Source: Thunnus maccoyii
Taxonomy: Eukaryota; Chordata; Actinopteri; Scombriformes; Scombridae
Length of the DNA stretch: 64,000 bases
Assembly (NCBI RefSeq): GCF_910596095.1
Contig: NC_056543.1
Location: forward strand, 17,718,042 to 17,782,041
Reading direction: 5' to 3'
Both the position numbers and the translations under genes were made by a program. The notes under the pieces were generated by a model. That model saw only the letters and a program-made list of their open reading frames with translations. It searched no databases and had not been told where the DNA came from. Each line of letters opens with the position of its first letter. The stretch's first letter is position 1. Below, piece by piece: positions 44,233-57,546 of this stretch.

Positions 44233-45535
44233 ATGAACAACATAATGAAACAGAAGACGGCCTCTTGGACGCTTCAGAAGGAGATTATCCTCATAGACTT
44301 CATGCAAGGTTGGCAACACTTAAGTTTTTTATTTTGTCAAACAGCTGAGCCATCTCAAAAAACAAACACGAGCTGGGTAAAGTTTGTTTACATTGCAGTT
44401 AACCGGTGACGAGCTAACCGCTTAGTTAACGTTAACATGACGGTTGTTTGAACATTTTGCTGACGCTTGTTGCCTGTTTTGTCAGCTAATCTTCTGAAAT
44501 CTGCTGCTGTTATCGTGATCTATATAACGTTAGGTTATTTCCTCTCTTGACACCCGCTTAATTTTACACAGAGCAGAGATTCATTTGGGACCCGGAGGAT
44601 GAAACCCATTACAGAGGGGGAGACAGGTGCGGTCCTGGGTGAACTTGCTGCTCTACTTGGACAGGATGAAAGAGGCATCAGCTTCTTCCGTAAGTGGCTA
44701 CTTAAAACATGAACTTACAAATGCTATGATGTGTAGTAAAGTAATCAAAAAGATAACCCAGTAGCCAAGGTGAAATGATTAACATTGAGCTGAAACATGA
44801 CTTGAAATACAAATACAACTGTATTCCCTTATTGGGGCAGTTTCGATTAAAGCTACAGTAATGTGCATCAGTAGGATTAACAAACATAGGACAGATAAAA
44901 ACCGGACAAACAGACAAGAACCACATTCATATAAATAAATATATAGGCTAAATAAATAAAATGATTCACAGTAGGTATCCATCTAGCTGGCCTTTTCTCG
45001 TTGTATCCAGCTACCTTTATCTAACTTTACCTAACAGGAGTTTCACAACATGAAGACCATCTTCAACCATAAGGCCAAGAACATGGAAAGCTCACAGCGA
45101 TCTGGTGTTGGGACTGATATATGTATATGTACCACACTGCAGTTCCTGAGGGATGTGTCGAAAGCAGAGCCAAGCCAGGATAGCATGGACCACAACCCTG
45201 TTCTGGAGACAAACTTGGTGAGGAGGTTACCCCAGCTACATCTGTGCAGATGGGTGACACTCCTTCTAGAGAAGGTTTGAATACACATTCAAACACTGCT
45301 GTAATTTTTTACCAACAACTCTAGTTTGGGGAAATTACATTGCAGATCCTTTTAAGGGTGTTTACACCAGATATGAATGACTTGAAGCCCTTTCTGGACA
45401 TAATCCTGACACAGCCAGCACTTCATTTTATAGGAGGAAGATGGCAAACAGGATCATGGGGACACCAGTGCCAACAGCGGTCCAAGTACCAGTGACTCCA
45501 GCTTGACAACGCCTGAAGCACCAACAACAAAATGA
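44233..45535 (+). pseudogene. MADF-like (Adf-1/SANT-like) gene or remnant
   Basis: Four exon-like blocks with good splice sites: 44233-44308, 44572-44689, 45038-45217 and 45434-45535. Block 1 plus the start of block 2 reads SWTLQKEIILIDFMQ then EQRFIWDPEDETHYR, which resembles the first half of a MADF DNA-binding domain (LIxxV...LWD...Y). Block 3 reads MKTIFNHKAKNMESSQRSG with VGTD and FLRD, resembling the second half (SGxGxD...FL). Block 4 is a Ser/Thr/Pro-rich tail ending TPEAPTTK and TGA. Blocks 2-end, 3 and 4 are in phase with each other, but the frame entering block 2 meets a stop (GGG TGA near 44641), so one frameshift lies in block 2. Either a decayed gene, a mis-set exon or a sequence error. 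Family assignment is tentative. Confidence 0.38.
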
Positions 45536-48500
45536 AGTAAAAGAAGAGCAGATTATAATAAAGAGAATGATGGCACCAAGATGGAAAATTGAAGTAGCAT
45601 ACTGAGTTGTCTGCAGCAGCCAACAGTAGTAGATCCCACTGATACCTTAAGCAAACATGTTGCTGAAACTCTGAAGGGCAAGGGGTTTTGGAACAGAGCT
45701 CTGCAAACCTGAGACTCAGCAGGTTATGTTGAAACACCTTTTTAATAATTTGGGTAATGATTGAAATGTAAAATTTGACTACGAAGAGCAGCAAGCTTGT
45801 CCAGGACCACATCTGTCTCCCCTTCGGTAACGTTAATAGGTTTCATCTTCTTTGTATGTTATTTGTTATTTATTGAGCACATTGTAATCTAATGTATTTA
45901 TTAAATCATTATTTTTCAAAAATTCTGGATTATTTTTTAATTAATTTTTCCAGATAAAAAAGTCTAAACTAGCTAGCTAATCTTAGTGAAATAAACTATT
46001 AAATCACGTTGCATGAGACTTTGATTGTTTTTGAATTGCTTCATGTAAGTGTCAAGTTGCATTGAAATTATGTTTCATGCAATTTGCAACTTTCAACTAG
46101 TTGTGTGAAAGTTTCTTTGTGTACAGTCAACCTTAATCATGATTATTTTTAAATAATGCAACATTTTTTCCAGAAAAGTGTTAAAAATTAAAAATTACTT
46201 TAAATAAATAAATCTTATGCCATATAGAAGTCCTATAAGGGATTTAGAAATCATTGCAGGTCACAATAGTATTAGCACCTGCAAGATGTTTTAAGAGATA
46301 ATAGGATTTCAAGCAGCTGATTCTCCTTCAATCAGTAGTAAAACTTACCTGTGTGAGTCGCAGGTGTCTGCCATATAAAACAATCAAACTATAGTTTAAA
46401 TAGAGAAGAGCGGTTTGTCATTCTGCTGTTTTGTGTCACTGAGTAATGTGCTGAACATGAAGAGAATAAAGAAAAGCAGATAACTGTCAGAGGGAGTCAG
46501 ACACAAGATTGTAGCAAATCACCAATAATCTAAAGTCAAGTCTGTTTCCAGAGACCTTGTTTCTGTGTCCACTAACAGGTCTTTATCACAAAAGACAATT
46601 TCCTACATGTGTTGTAGGAAAAGCACAGGTGCAAATAATAAAATGAATGATGACTGGATTCCATTTAGTTACTCTGGTTTCAGGGTTCTGGTCCTGTGTT
46701 AATGTTAGCTCACTGTCATCAGTTACTGGGACATTTAACAGAACAGAGCCATCATTAATATTATTAGTATCACCTGTAGTTTTCATACTATAACAAGTCA
46801 AGTGGTCTGCTGTGGAAAAGGCCTATGTTATCAAGAGGGCCCAGCCAGCCTGCCTGGATATGGCTGCAGGGGAAAAGTAAATGACCGGTGGAGAAATGAT
46901 TCAGATTCAAGTTATCCTTGAGACACAAGATACAACAGTTTCAATATGTAGCATCTGTCGCCAATTCAATGAGAAGGAGACATACTGGGAAAGCCAGACT
47001 GGAGTTGTGGATTGATAAAACTAAATTAGATTTTTTTTGGGTCAAGTATCATCTTTATGTTTACAGGAAACAAATGAAGCCTTTAAGATCAGCATCCGTG
47101 CAGTCAAACAGTAAGAATGCGTTTTTTGGGGGGCTGCCTCGCTGTTTCTGGCACAGGTTGCCGTAAATCTGGAAATTACATCATGAACTCCTGAGATTTC
47201 CAAGACATTTTGGAGCCAAACAGTCCTTGAAAGCTCCATTTTTACTACATGTCAAATTAAATTTGTGCCAATTAAGTAGAGAATGTGTCCGTTAATGTGC
47301 ACCACTAAAATAAAACATCAACATGCATGGTAGGGCCATAAAACAGGTCCTGCTTTATTATTTGAGTTTGATGTCCTGCTTAAACATTTTTAAAAGTTCT
47401 AAGACTTTGGACTGGTGCATATTTCTAAATTAATGTGTTTAATTAAATTACCACATAATTACCAAGAGGCCACATTGTATTCCAGTATCCAAGCCTCATT
47501 GCACAGAGACTGGGATGAACTGGGGGGTTAACAGGTCCCCCTAGAAGGTTAATGTAGCAGCCATGGATTCATCTGACCAAACTGTGTTCACCGTATCAGT
47601 TCGGTCTTTATTGTTCTTCATGGGGAATTTGGCTTACAGCATGACAAAAACAGACACATTAAAACAGACTCATCTGTCAGTAAAACAGATGAAGATACAA
47701 ATATTAGAGATTAAAAATAAGTAGAATTTACAGAGTAACACGCTATCAATAAGAGCAAACTGTAATTGAAAACAAACAAGTACAAATAATAAGGACAAAT
47801 TAAAAACTAATAAGACAACAGGACAAAAAACGTCTTTTTAGTAACTACAACTTATGCAGATTGATTGCGGGAGTGCAAATTCAGCGATTTTATTGCACAT
47901 ATTGAAAATGAATGAATCTGATGCACCTCAGCTCAAACTCTTGATTTATTTGCATCTTACCAGACTCCTCTATTAATAATGTCTGAGATTGAGTGCTGTT
48001 GCTCACCAGTAATCTTCTTACTCACTATCATTATTCATTTATTCATTTGGTTTTTGCCAGACAATCCTATGAGACCAAAAGTTAAAACTCAATGACAGAT
48101 GTGCAAAACGAGGTCATCAGTTTTCTATCAATATTAAAAACATTAAACCAGCTTGTAATGCTATCAGGTGAAAGTGAATGTGTAAACTAAGTGACAGGAT
48201 GAAAGATTTTGGTTTATTATATAACTCCCACAGGTTCATACTTGTATTCAGGCATTCTTTCCTACCTCTATTCAGTGTACTGAAGGCAGGGAAACACACT
48301 TAACTGGTCTCCAATCCATCACAGCTGGCTGACATACATAAAGACACTTATGCTGTTTCTGCACAAAAGCAAATTAAATGTGTTTTAAAGTTTAGCAGAT
48401 ATAATAGTATGACTGTGACAGACATGTTGAATTACTGAGCCGGCACTGCAACAAGGGGGGCTGTCATGTGCAGGCTAATGAGTCAGGTGATGAACAGCGT

Positions 48501-48770
48501 CTGTTGAATTAAGACTCAAGAAAAAAATGACCTGACTGACCTGACCTACTGTTAAAAGGAGGAAGATGTGAACAAGTTTGATGTTCCTTTAGGAATTAAA
48601 ATGATTCCTGATGTATTTCAACAAAAACATCTGTATTATAATTTCTTCCATATCTTCACAGGAGCTTGTGTGTGACTTTATGGTGATCACTTCTCTCTTG
48701 TTGACATAACCTTTGTATTGTGTCCTTATAGCTAATATCCTAAAATTAATTACAGGATGGTTCTTTTTCT
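45536..48770. other. Gene-poor intergenic stretch
   Basis: AT-rich, with only short chance frames. phospho2, which lies between CCDC173 and KLHL23 in human, was looked for here and not seen. No repeat family was recognised with confidence. Confidence 0.5.
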
Positions 48771-48774
48771 TTGT

Positions 48775-48990
48775 CTCAGATACTTAACTGTACTTCAGTG
48801 CAATTTTGAGGTACTTGTACTGCACTTAAGTATTTCCCCTTTATGCTGCTATGTACCTCTGTACATTTTGTACTTTTTTGCAATACAATATTTTCATATT
48901 TTGGTAAAATGTGAATGCAGGACTTTTTTCTAGTATTGGAGTAATTTTAAATTGTATTCTTGCAATTGCAACTACAACTTTTTTTTGCCT
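48775..48990. mobile_element. MITE-like fragment
   Basis: The run GAGGTACTTGTACTGCACTT, AAGTATTTCCCCTTTATGCT, GTACCTCTGTACATTT and TACTTTTTTGCAATACAATA resembles the interior of the common teleost element whose ends read GTGGTGGAAGAAGTACT. Ends are not clear; likely a fragment. Confidence 0.45.
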
Positions 48991-49226
48991 AGTCATATCA
49001 AACTGATCTCCAGCATGTTCTGTTCAACTGGTTTCCAGTATGGTAATGTGCACGTTTACGTCAGAGCAGGAGATACATGAGAGGCGGGTTTTACTTTGAA
49101 AGGGGCCGTCTTAAAATCCAGATAACCATTCAAAACCAGCAGAGGGAAAGCGACTCCCAGTCTCCATCACTGCACGGAGCGACCATTCTACACAAGTTGC
49201 AATCTACCACAAAAAACACCCCCAAG

Positions 49227-52200
49227 ATGGCCCCGATCTCCATCAAGACCGTGTTAATCAGTGAAAGTGTTGACCCCCGCTGCAGGGCGATTCTGCAGGA
49301 AAATGGCATCCGTGTCACGGAAAAGCAGAACATGAAGAAAGATGAATTAATCGCGGAGATTAAGGTAAAGTTGGCACTCTGCATTGCATAATTACTTTTT
49401 TCAAGTGTCGTCTTTTTTTTGGCTTACGCAACATGCAGATTTTCTGTTTTGCTAATAGTTTCTGTAACACATTAAAAAGTTTCTGTAGTCGCTGTGAGCA
49501 GCATCATTCGGCCGCTGCAGATGTTTTTGGATAATATCTTAAACTGCAGATTAGTAGCATGTGGTTTTAATGTGCGTGCAATCTGGTTAGTAGGAACTAC
49601 TTTTCAACTGAGTCAGACACGTTTTGTTTTTTTTATCAGGTTGAGGTGTGACAATTGATTGTGAGGTTTAGAAGCACCGCCCCTTGAGAAGCTGATGCAA
49701 CTTAGCCCATCATTTTCTCCTGACTGCCACATGCAGCAGTTTATCAGTATTCAGGAACAAATGTTTGACTTGGCACTGAATGAGATGGTCAGACTGGAAA
49801 ACAACGAAACCAACCTCATGAATTATGCTTGTTCTGCTGCAGATTCATGGTTGGATTAACCCACTGATGGGTCATAGAGCAAAAATGAGCTGCTAACCAC
49901 TACTACCCTCAAATTACCCCCAACCCATTTAGTCTCAGTACAGTTTGTGATAAACACAATTAACCACGAATTTACTCAAAAAATATGCACTATGCATGCT
50001 TCATATCTGCTGAAATAATAAGTATTAAAACTATATTTTGACACAATTCTCCTCTAGAAGACAGGACCTCAAGATTAGGTGATAATTATGGTTTTAAGGT
50101 TTATATTGTGCTTTAGTGGTAAAAGTTGCCAAAAATGAGTAATTGATCAAATGACCCCAGACTTAAGTACAATCTTGAGTCGTGTGCCTTGTGTGGATGA
50201 ACCACTGATAATGAAACATCATGAGATCAAAGTGCTTTTCTCACTGTCGCAGGACTACGACGGCCTTGTGGTCAGATCTGCAACCAAGGTCACGGCTGAT
50301 GTTATCAATGCTGCTAGTAATCTTAAGATCATCGGGAGAGCTGGGACCGGTGTGGACAATGTGGATGTTGATGCCGCCACCAAAAAGGGCATCATTGTCA
50401 TGAAGTAAGTGTTGAGTTTATGCAGGGATTTGATTTACTGTGCAATTTCCAGTATAATGAACTGACCATTGAGTGTCAAATGTTTTATCCAGCACTCCAA
50501 GCGGTAACACGATCAGTGCTGCAGAGCTGACATGTGCCCTGATCATGAGCCTCTCAAGGCAAGATGAATTATGTTTTTTTTTCTTATTTATGAACAATTA
50601 TTGACTTGCAAACCATAGTCTTTATAATTGCACTTAAGTATTGTAAAAGTGGCATTAATATGTTTCTCTGTTTTCAGACATGTGCCTCAAGCTACAATGT
50701 CCATGAAAGCAGGGAACTGGGATCGCAAAAAGGTAAAGCAGAGATTTTAGGTCGTCCGCCGACTGTGTTTGCAGTTGGCACACAAAGCGATTACTGATGC
50801 ATGGTCGGCTCCATTGTTCAGCCAGTCGTCGCTAATCAGATGTGACACTTGGTTCTGTTGGTTTTTCTAATTTTGCAGTTCATGGGTGCAGAGCTGTATG
50901 GCAAAGTACTGGGAATAGTTGGACTTGGAAGAATAGGAAAGGAAGTGGCCTCTAGAATGCAGTCTTTTGGCATGAGGGTAAATAAAGACATCGCAACATG
51001 ACGAGACTGCACTGTAATGTTTAGAGCAGACAAACAGGATAACGTATTTTGTTCTTGTCAGACTATTGGCTACGATCCAATCACTCCACCTGAGGTGTCA
51101 GCCAGCTGGGGGGTGGAGCAGATGCCTCTGGAGAAGCTTTGGCCCCAGTGTGACTACATTACTGTCCACACTCCCCTGATGCCCTCTACTGCTGGTGAGG
51201 TTCACTGAGGCTCTCCTAATTATATAGCTATTCCAAACTGTACTTGCATGTTCAGGAATTTCCTTTCTCTTTCTGCCCAAGGTCTGCTCAATGATACATC
51301 ATTTGCTAAATGCAAGAAAGGAGTGAAGGTTGTGAACTGTGCGCGTGGGGGCATCATTGATGAGGCTGCTCTCCTCAGAGCTTTGGAGTCCGGACAGTGT
51401 GGAGGAGCTGGGCTTGACGTCTTTGTTGAGGCAAGATTATCGGAGCATCACACAAATAACTCGCATAAATATTGTGCTGTATTGCAACTATAGTATTTGT
51501 TTTTACAATCAAATGATGTCCTTTAATCACTCTAGAATATCAATAATAGAGATACTGTGGTATACATCTTACTCTGTGCTCATGTTTGGCCACAGGAGCC
51601 ACCTAAGGACCGCTCACTGGTCGACCATCCCAATGTCATCAGCTGTCCTCACCTGGGAGCCAGTACCAAGGAGGCACAGGCGCGCTGTGGGGAGGACATC
51701 GCTCTGCAGATTGTGGACATGGTGAAGGGCAAGAACTTGGTTGGAGGAGTAAGTTCTGCTCTGTGTTCTTACACCCTTTTTTTTTTTCTTTAAACAAATG
51801 ACATTTCAGACCTTGAGTCTTGTTGCAAAACATGTTAAAGGGCCATTTTAGCATTGCATTGTCAGAAAGTTGGGACTTGTCAGAGATGGATTTAAAAAAA
51901 AAAAAAAAAAGTTCAAACAATGCGACAGAGCCGGAGCTATTCTGATTTTTAGTCCCTAAAATGAATCAACCTCCAAAACTATGACTATGATATTAGACCC
52001 CAGTTTGTAACACAGGCTTTCTGTCTAACTTATGTCTTGTAAGCACACGCAACCGAGACATTATACCACTGTTGTCATAGGCAGAGTAATCCTCAACATG
52101 ACAAGAAAATGGATCTTCTTGTGTAGAATTTGTCTTTTTTTCTTTTTTAAATTGTAACATAAAATTCTAAATTGAAGGAATTTGATAACAGGGAAGAACC

Positions 52201-54774
52201 AAGATGCAGTAGTTATGCATGTTTACATCTTGCCACTCCATGTTTGAACACATTTTGTCATTTGTGATTGCATTTTTAATAAAACTCTCCATGCCATGTC
52301 TAGTAACAGGGCACCCTGGTTAAAAGTAAGCAGGGAGGGGGGAGAAAAAAACAAAAAAATAAGCTTCAAACAATGTACAGACATCTGCCAAGGTAGCCTT
52401 TACTTTTACAATTAACATTTATACAAGACTAGCCAAGATGTGGCCTGATGGTGACATTAATCCGGTCATGGGGTCACTATAATAGCTCAGTGTCCAATCT
52501 AACAGTCTCTCAAACTTTAAAACACAAGTCTGGTAATTCCATGATGGCTCAGAGCCGTCTGTCTTTTTGCAGGAATTTTTTTCCACAAAGTCTGCGATTC
52601 TTCAAACTTTGCTTGGGGAAATAACACTCATTTACCATGAGTGGTTTATTTTGAGGGTCCATCGAGGGTCCTACAATGTTTCCTGTTAAGAACTATGTAA
52701 GACTATGTATGTAGAACTATGAAATTTGGTACTAATTATTTTGTAGGAAATATGAAATGGTACATTTTCATTAATTCCAGTTAATGGCTAATGTATCCTA
52801 GAGAGTCTCTACTCGTTGGACAGCTTAACTTGTGAAAATGTGTCTACAGGCAAGCATACAATAAGAGATAAACTTTCAGATGAACAATGAGGAAATATTA
52901 ACATGGGTTTAAATTGTTATTTGACAGTTATTTTAGGGAAATCCTTATGTTCCCTACATTTTAGTGCTGAATTAAATAGTTATTTACACAAAACTTCCTA
53001 GAAAATAACTATGAAATTGCAAAAAAACTCAGTCTCAGTCTTCCTTTGAAATGATAGACAAGTATCAATATTGAACTAGCAGGAGATGGCAAGATGTGAT
53101 CTAAAATGTGTGATCACTCTGTTCACAAAGGCTCTCTGATTCTGTTCTGTCTGTGTAGGTAAATGCACAGGTTATGGCCAGCACATTCTCCCAGGAATCT
53201 CACCAGCTGATCAAACTTGGAGAGGCCATTGGAGCTGTGCTGCAGTCTTGCAGTGCTTCAAAGAAACCATTCAGCCATCTTCAAATCACTACTCAAGGTA
53301 AAACTACTGGTCTAACCAGTTTGTTTAGTGACTTGAAGAGGAGGAGGCAGGGTCATACTGTCTATTAGGAGGATAATATTGTGATAGTGGGATTTTTCTC
53401 CCTCTGCTGGTGTGATTGTGAAACAGGTACTGGATTTGATGTATGACAGGTGTTAAACAGCTAAACTATGAAGATGTAAATCATTAATTTTGTTTATGAT
53501 AACTGTTTTGCTTTGAAATGTTTCACTTGATCTTAGTAGCAATTGACTTTGCCTGCTGTTTTCCACAAACCAGGGGATTGCATGAAGTCCTCCACTGGCT
53601 ACATGACTTCTGCTGTACTGGTTGGACTGCTTGACAATCAATCTGGCTGTTGCCCAAACCTCATCAATGCTGTGAGCCTCGCCAAGGAGTCTGGAATCAC
53701 GGTACAACATCAACATAATCGGATAAACACTGCATAACAATAATGAGCGTGTGTCTTTGGAAAATAACCTTTTCGTACGTGTAAACCGACTCTTCAGGTC
53801 AACCAGTCCCACTGCGTGTCTGACGGGGCTGCCGATGGTGTGTGTCAGGTGGAGATCGCTGCCAGCGGCTGCAGCTACAAAGCCAGCGGTTCAGTTCAAG
53901 GTGGTGTGCCAGTCCTACTGGAGCTGAGCGGCAGCGTGTTCAGACAGCCAGTCTCTCTCACTGGGAATCTGCTGTTCTTCAAGGCCTCCGCAAATCCTCA
54001 GCTCCTGTCTTCAGTGGCTGGTGAGAACATTTGAAATGAAGCAGTAATCCAGTGATGACAAAGGGGAGATCAATCCTATAACACTGTTAGAATAAGTCTA
54101 AAAAGCTAATAGCTCTGTTTTGACACACATTATCTGTTGTGGGTGTGAATTTGGGTGTATCATTCCTTCTGTTAGGTGGTGTGACCAAACACATTAGACA
54201 TGCCAACTATTAGAACAGATACATAAAATGTAAAACATAGATTTTAAGACTCACAGTCATCCTGTCAGAATCAGAGAGCCTCTTTAGAGCCTCAACTTTC
54301 TGCACAGAGAAACCACAATAAATGTATTGTACTGCACAGTGTGTGGGAGACCATTTTTGCAACCAACAGTAGTCATCATTTAAAAATGATGTAATAGTGC
54401 AGTTATCTAATATTTAAACATTTTTCTTCAGAACAAGATATAGTTTCAGTGGAACTGGCAAATACAAAATATATAGTATTTGATGTTGTCTGTCAGCTTG
54501 GATAAAAGGGGTTTTCCATTTGGATTGAAAAGCCTTATTGAGTTATAATTCTAGTTTTTCCTGAAAGGTTTTTCCTCTTTAAATTCACACTAATTTTCTC
54601 CTTTTTGTTCTTTGTGTAGGACTGTTGGCCGCAGAGCGAGTGGAAATTCAGTCTTTCAGTGCTCCTGCAGACCGCACTGGAGATCTGTGGTATTGTGTGG
54701 GGGTGTCCTCCCTCCTGCGAGACCTCGGTGCCTTGAAGCCTTTGGCGAAGGAAGCAGCGCAGCTCTCCATTTAA
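49227..54774 (+). CDS. phgdh: D-3-phosphoglycerate dehydrogenase
   Basis: First enzyme of serine synthesis: oxidises 3-phosphoglycerate to 3-phosphohydroxypyruvate with NAD+, in the cytosol. Twelve exons: 49227-49364, 50253-50404, 50493-50558, 50678-50732, 50879-50977, 51062-51194, 51282-51430, 51596-51748, 53159-53297, 53574-53701, 53798-54020 and 54620-54774; 529 aa (human 533). Starts [20 protein letters not shown]. The Rossmann glycines are in [13 protein letters not shown]; the catalytic Arg in [10 protein letters not shown], Glu in GLDVFVEEPP and His in SCPHLGAST are all present. The C-terminal third holds the regulatory region found in vertebrate forms. Two introns (after 50558 and 51430) have GC rather than GT donors. 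In human PHGDH is on chromosome 1, not beside KLHL23. The 1.4 kb intron 8 (51749-53158) shows no gene. AATAAA lies near 55039. Confidence 0.97.
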
Positions 54775-55434
54775 ATGAGAAGAGCAACGCAGTGCTGGGA
54801 TAACATTCAGTATCTGAAAATTGTGTCTTAATATAATTGAGCCGTCTTGTGATGCTTCGTAGCATTTACAACTAACAACTTGTTTAGAAGTTGAACACTT
54901 GCAGTTTAAAACTTGCATTTTGATAACATTCCAGTGTTTAGATGTTTTACATGCGCTTTGTTGAAGTAAAACTAGATGAAAGTGTTTCAATGTGATGTGC
55001 TGCTCGGTTTGTTGTGTGACCATTTTAAGCAGAGATGTAAAATAAAATGCACTTACTAAAAGTACTGTGGTAATGTTTTTAGATATTCTGTGAAACTTAA
55101 CACATGAGGGATTATTCCACACTTATTAGGCACACCTAGACAATTAAATACAACCCAATACAACAGCCATAAATTGGAAATTGTAAAGTTATAATTATAG
55201 AATTTTCAATATTTTAATTCTATGGTCATTTTAAACAGTAGTTTGTAGTATTGGATCATATTGCATTGTACAGGGGAACATAATAAACTGGTAAATCAGT
55301 GTAAATAACAATTACGTAGCAGATTTTTCATGCCATAAATATGAAGTGTCAGGCCTGTCCTCCAGAAATGTCCATTCTCAGTGTATGTGAACTTGTGATG
55401 TGACAAATCCTGCTCTGAACTCAAAAACTTTAAC
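54775..55434. other. phgdh 3' UTR and flank
   Basis: A polyadenylation signal AATAAA occurs near 55039. Nothing else recognised. Confidence 0.5.
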
Positions 55435-55790
55435 CCTTTTAATCAAATCTGTAGAACAGAGATTTAATTTATGGCTACACATGGATCTATCAATCATTAG
55501 GAAGATCCTTGATTACTAAAGAAGAAAGAAGGCCTATCAAGATTAGTGCACACTGCCCAAGTATTAAAGAATGTTTCACATCGGCAGATCAATTGATCCA
55601 CAATTTTATATGGAAAAAGCTCATCTGTTTTTTTAAAAAATATATAATAATTAGTCTAATCAAAGGTGGGATAGATGCCTCTGACTTTTCAACTCTCAAT
55701 CTAACATTTAAAAAGTTAAATGGGTTAAAAATGCTCTTAAAAATCCCAAATCTATTTGTAACTTCATACCCATGATTTATTCATTTTTTG
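55435..55790 (+). mobile_element. L1-like LINE ORF2 C-terminal scrap
   Basis: The frame reads LIHNFIWKKLICFFKKYIII, then LIKGGIDASDFSTLNLTFKK and LLKIPNLFV. This fits the region after the RT in fish L1 ORF2 proteins (FIWK..., GG..DFSTLN.TFK). Only about 90 codons remain, with no ends visible. Confidence 0.6.
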
Positions 55791-56690
55791 AATATTTTAT
55801 TTTCAAATTTTAGATTTAACAAGACATACAAAATACACAAAGTCCCCTTCCTGTCCAAAAGGACCTTACTCAAAAGGAGAACGTATTAGTCAATTAAAAT
55901 TTTATATACATATATATATATACAACATAGACTCCTACCCAAGTTTTGAACTCTATTAGTGTTATACCCTTTTTTATTAAGATGCAATCATAATATACAC
56001 AAGAAGAACAAGAAGAAAAACATGACATTTGAGTGGACTAATGCACTCATAAGTTTGCACTGAAATATTTACTTAAGCATATGATTTGGGAACGTTTTCC
56101 ACTATTTTAAGCATTTCATTTTTTAAAAAATATTGTATTTCAAGACTTCTTCTCTCCTATATTCATGCAAGCTTTCTATAAAAACAAACAAACAAACAAA
56201 CAAACAAAAAAAAAAAAGACCAGCTCATGCAGTCATGTCTCTGAGATCTTGTGCAGGAATGAATATTGTGCACTGTGCTGTTAATCCTTGTTAGGATTAG
56301 GTAAAGCCTTGGCCACACTGGAAATGGGTTCAAAACGCCATGGCAACGACAAGAATGAGGGGAAAAAACATGAATGGTGAAGTGGCTGCTTGTTCTACAT
56401 TGAAGTCGATGCTCATTTGTATAAGATTTGTATTCTGTCGGTGATGCCTCTCCGCCTGTTGGGTACACTAATGTGCCGTCACTATCACAAGACTTAGTGG
56501 ATGCAGGTTATATTTAGGCTCTGGGAGAAAATAGCGGTGTTGGTTGGTGATTCCTTTTGAATGGTTGCTGCTACCAAAGACCTGCTGGTTGAGTGTGGTG
56601 CAGGAGAGGAGAGGAGAGGAGAGGAGAGGAGGGGGCCTCTCACACACACTGCACACAAATACCAAAATAGGATAGAGCTGCCTGCGACCG
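55791..56690. other. Intergenic DNA with simple repeats, upstream of klhl23
   Basis: Holds an (AT)-rich run at 55905-55925, an (AAAC)n tract at 56181-56218 and a (GGAGA)n tract at 56602-56634. No gene-like frame. Confidence 0.6.
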
Positions 56691-56699
56691 TCCTGCGTG

Positions 56700-56800
56700 A
56701 GCTAAATTGAGGCTCATGTGTTTTGGAGAGGAGCTGTTCGAAGAGAGAGGACGCTGCTCACTGTCATTGTTGAACAGCGAGGGTCATCCATGGGTGAGAG
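56700..56800 (+). other. klhl23: Probable non-coding first exon of klhl23, with an overlapping uORF start
   Basis: GAGAG|GTAAGC at 56800/56801 is a strong donor; the coding exon begins right after ACAG at 57543-57546. The proposed exon carries an ATG at 56790 in a good context (CCATGGG). Spliced to 57547 it would read MGER then CHMNKLKSTHTISAMETIQP, out of frame with klhl23, to a stop at 57638-57640. Exon start is unknown. Confidence 0.45.
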
Positions 56801-57546
56801 GTAAGCCTATTGTATCCCTGTTTATTATTTTACAGCGTTAAACTGTACGCTTCATGAAGAGACATTTACTATGAACCCTCGTTAAGACTGCAGTTAATTA
56901 TAAATGAGAGACATGCTATGTTTTTGTTTTTCTCTCTCAGCCAATAGGTGGTGTCATTTGGTCATTAGTGATGGGAATTCCGGCTCTTTTTAGTGAACCA
57001 GATCATTTGGCTCAGCTCAGCAATAAGAACCGACTCTTTCACTCCTAAACGTCTCCTCATTTATTACCGCTTCTGGTTTTTATAATTCAACCAAATTTAG
57101 CAATGTTTTACCTGTGTGCACATATATCATTTAAATTATTCAATGTAATTATACTAAACCTTATAATTTTCAGAACACCATAATTTTACATTTTGTTTTG
57201 ATATAAAAACCTTAATGTAAAAACATCAGACACATGTGTATTGAACAATTTATTTATACTGAACTATCCAAAACCGTGTCAGGCCAGTGCTAAAAATGCT
57301 AAATGAAATTTGTAAATCAAAGAGAAAACAACACAGGGCAGCTACAGTCCCGTAGAGCTGATCACACGTGATTTATCGCATGCACATACACATCAACACA
57401 ACATTCAGTCAGTGCTTGGAGTGCACGTGGCCAAAAGATCATCCTATTACTCTATTTACAAAAAAAAGACAGAAAAAAGAAATCGGCTCACAAACTCGTT
57501 TGCGACTGACACATCATACTTTCACACTGTATTTTTTTTTCTACAG

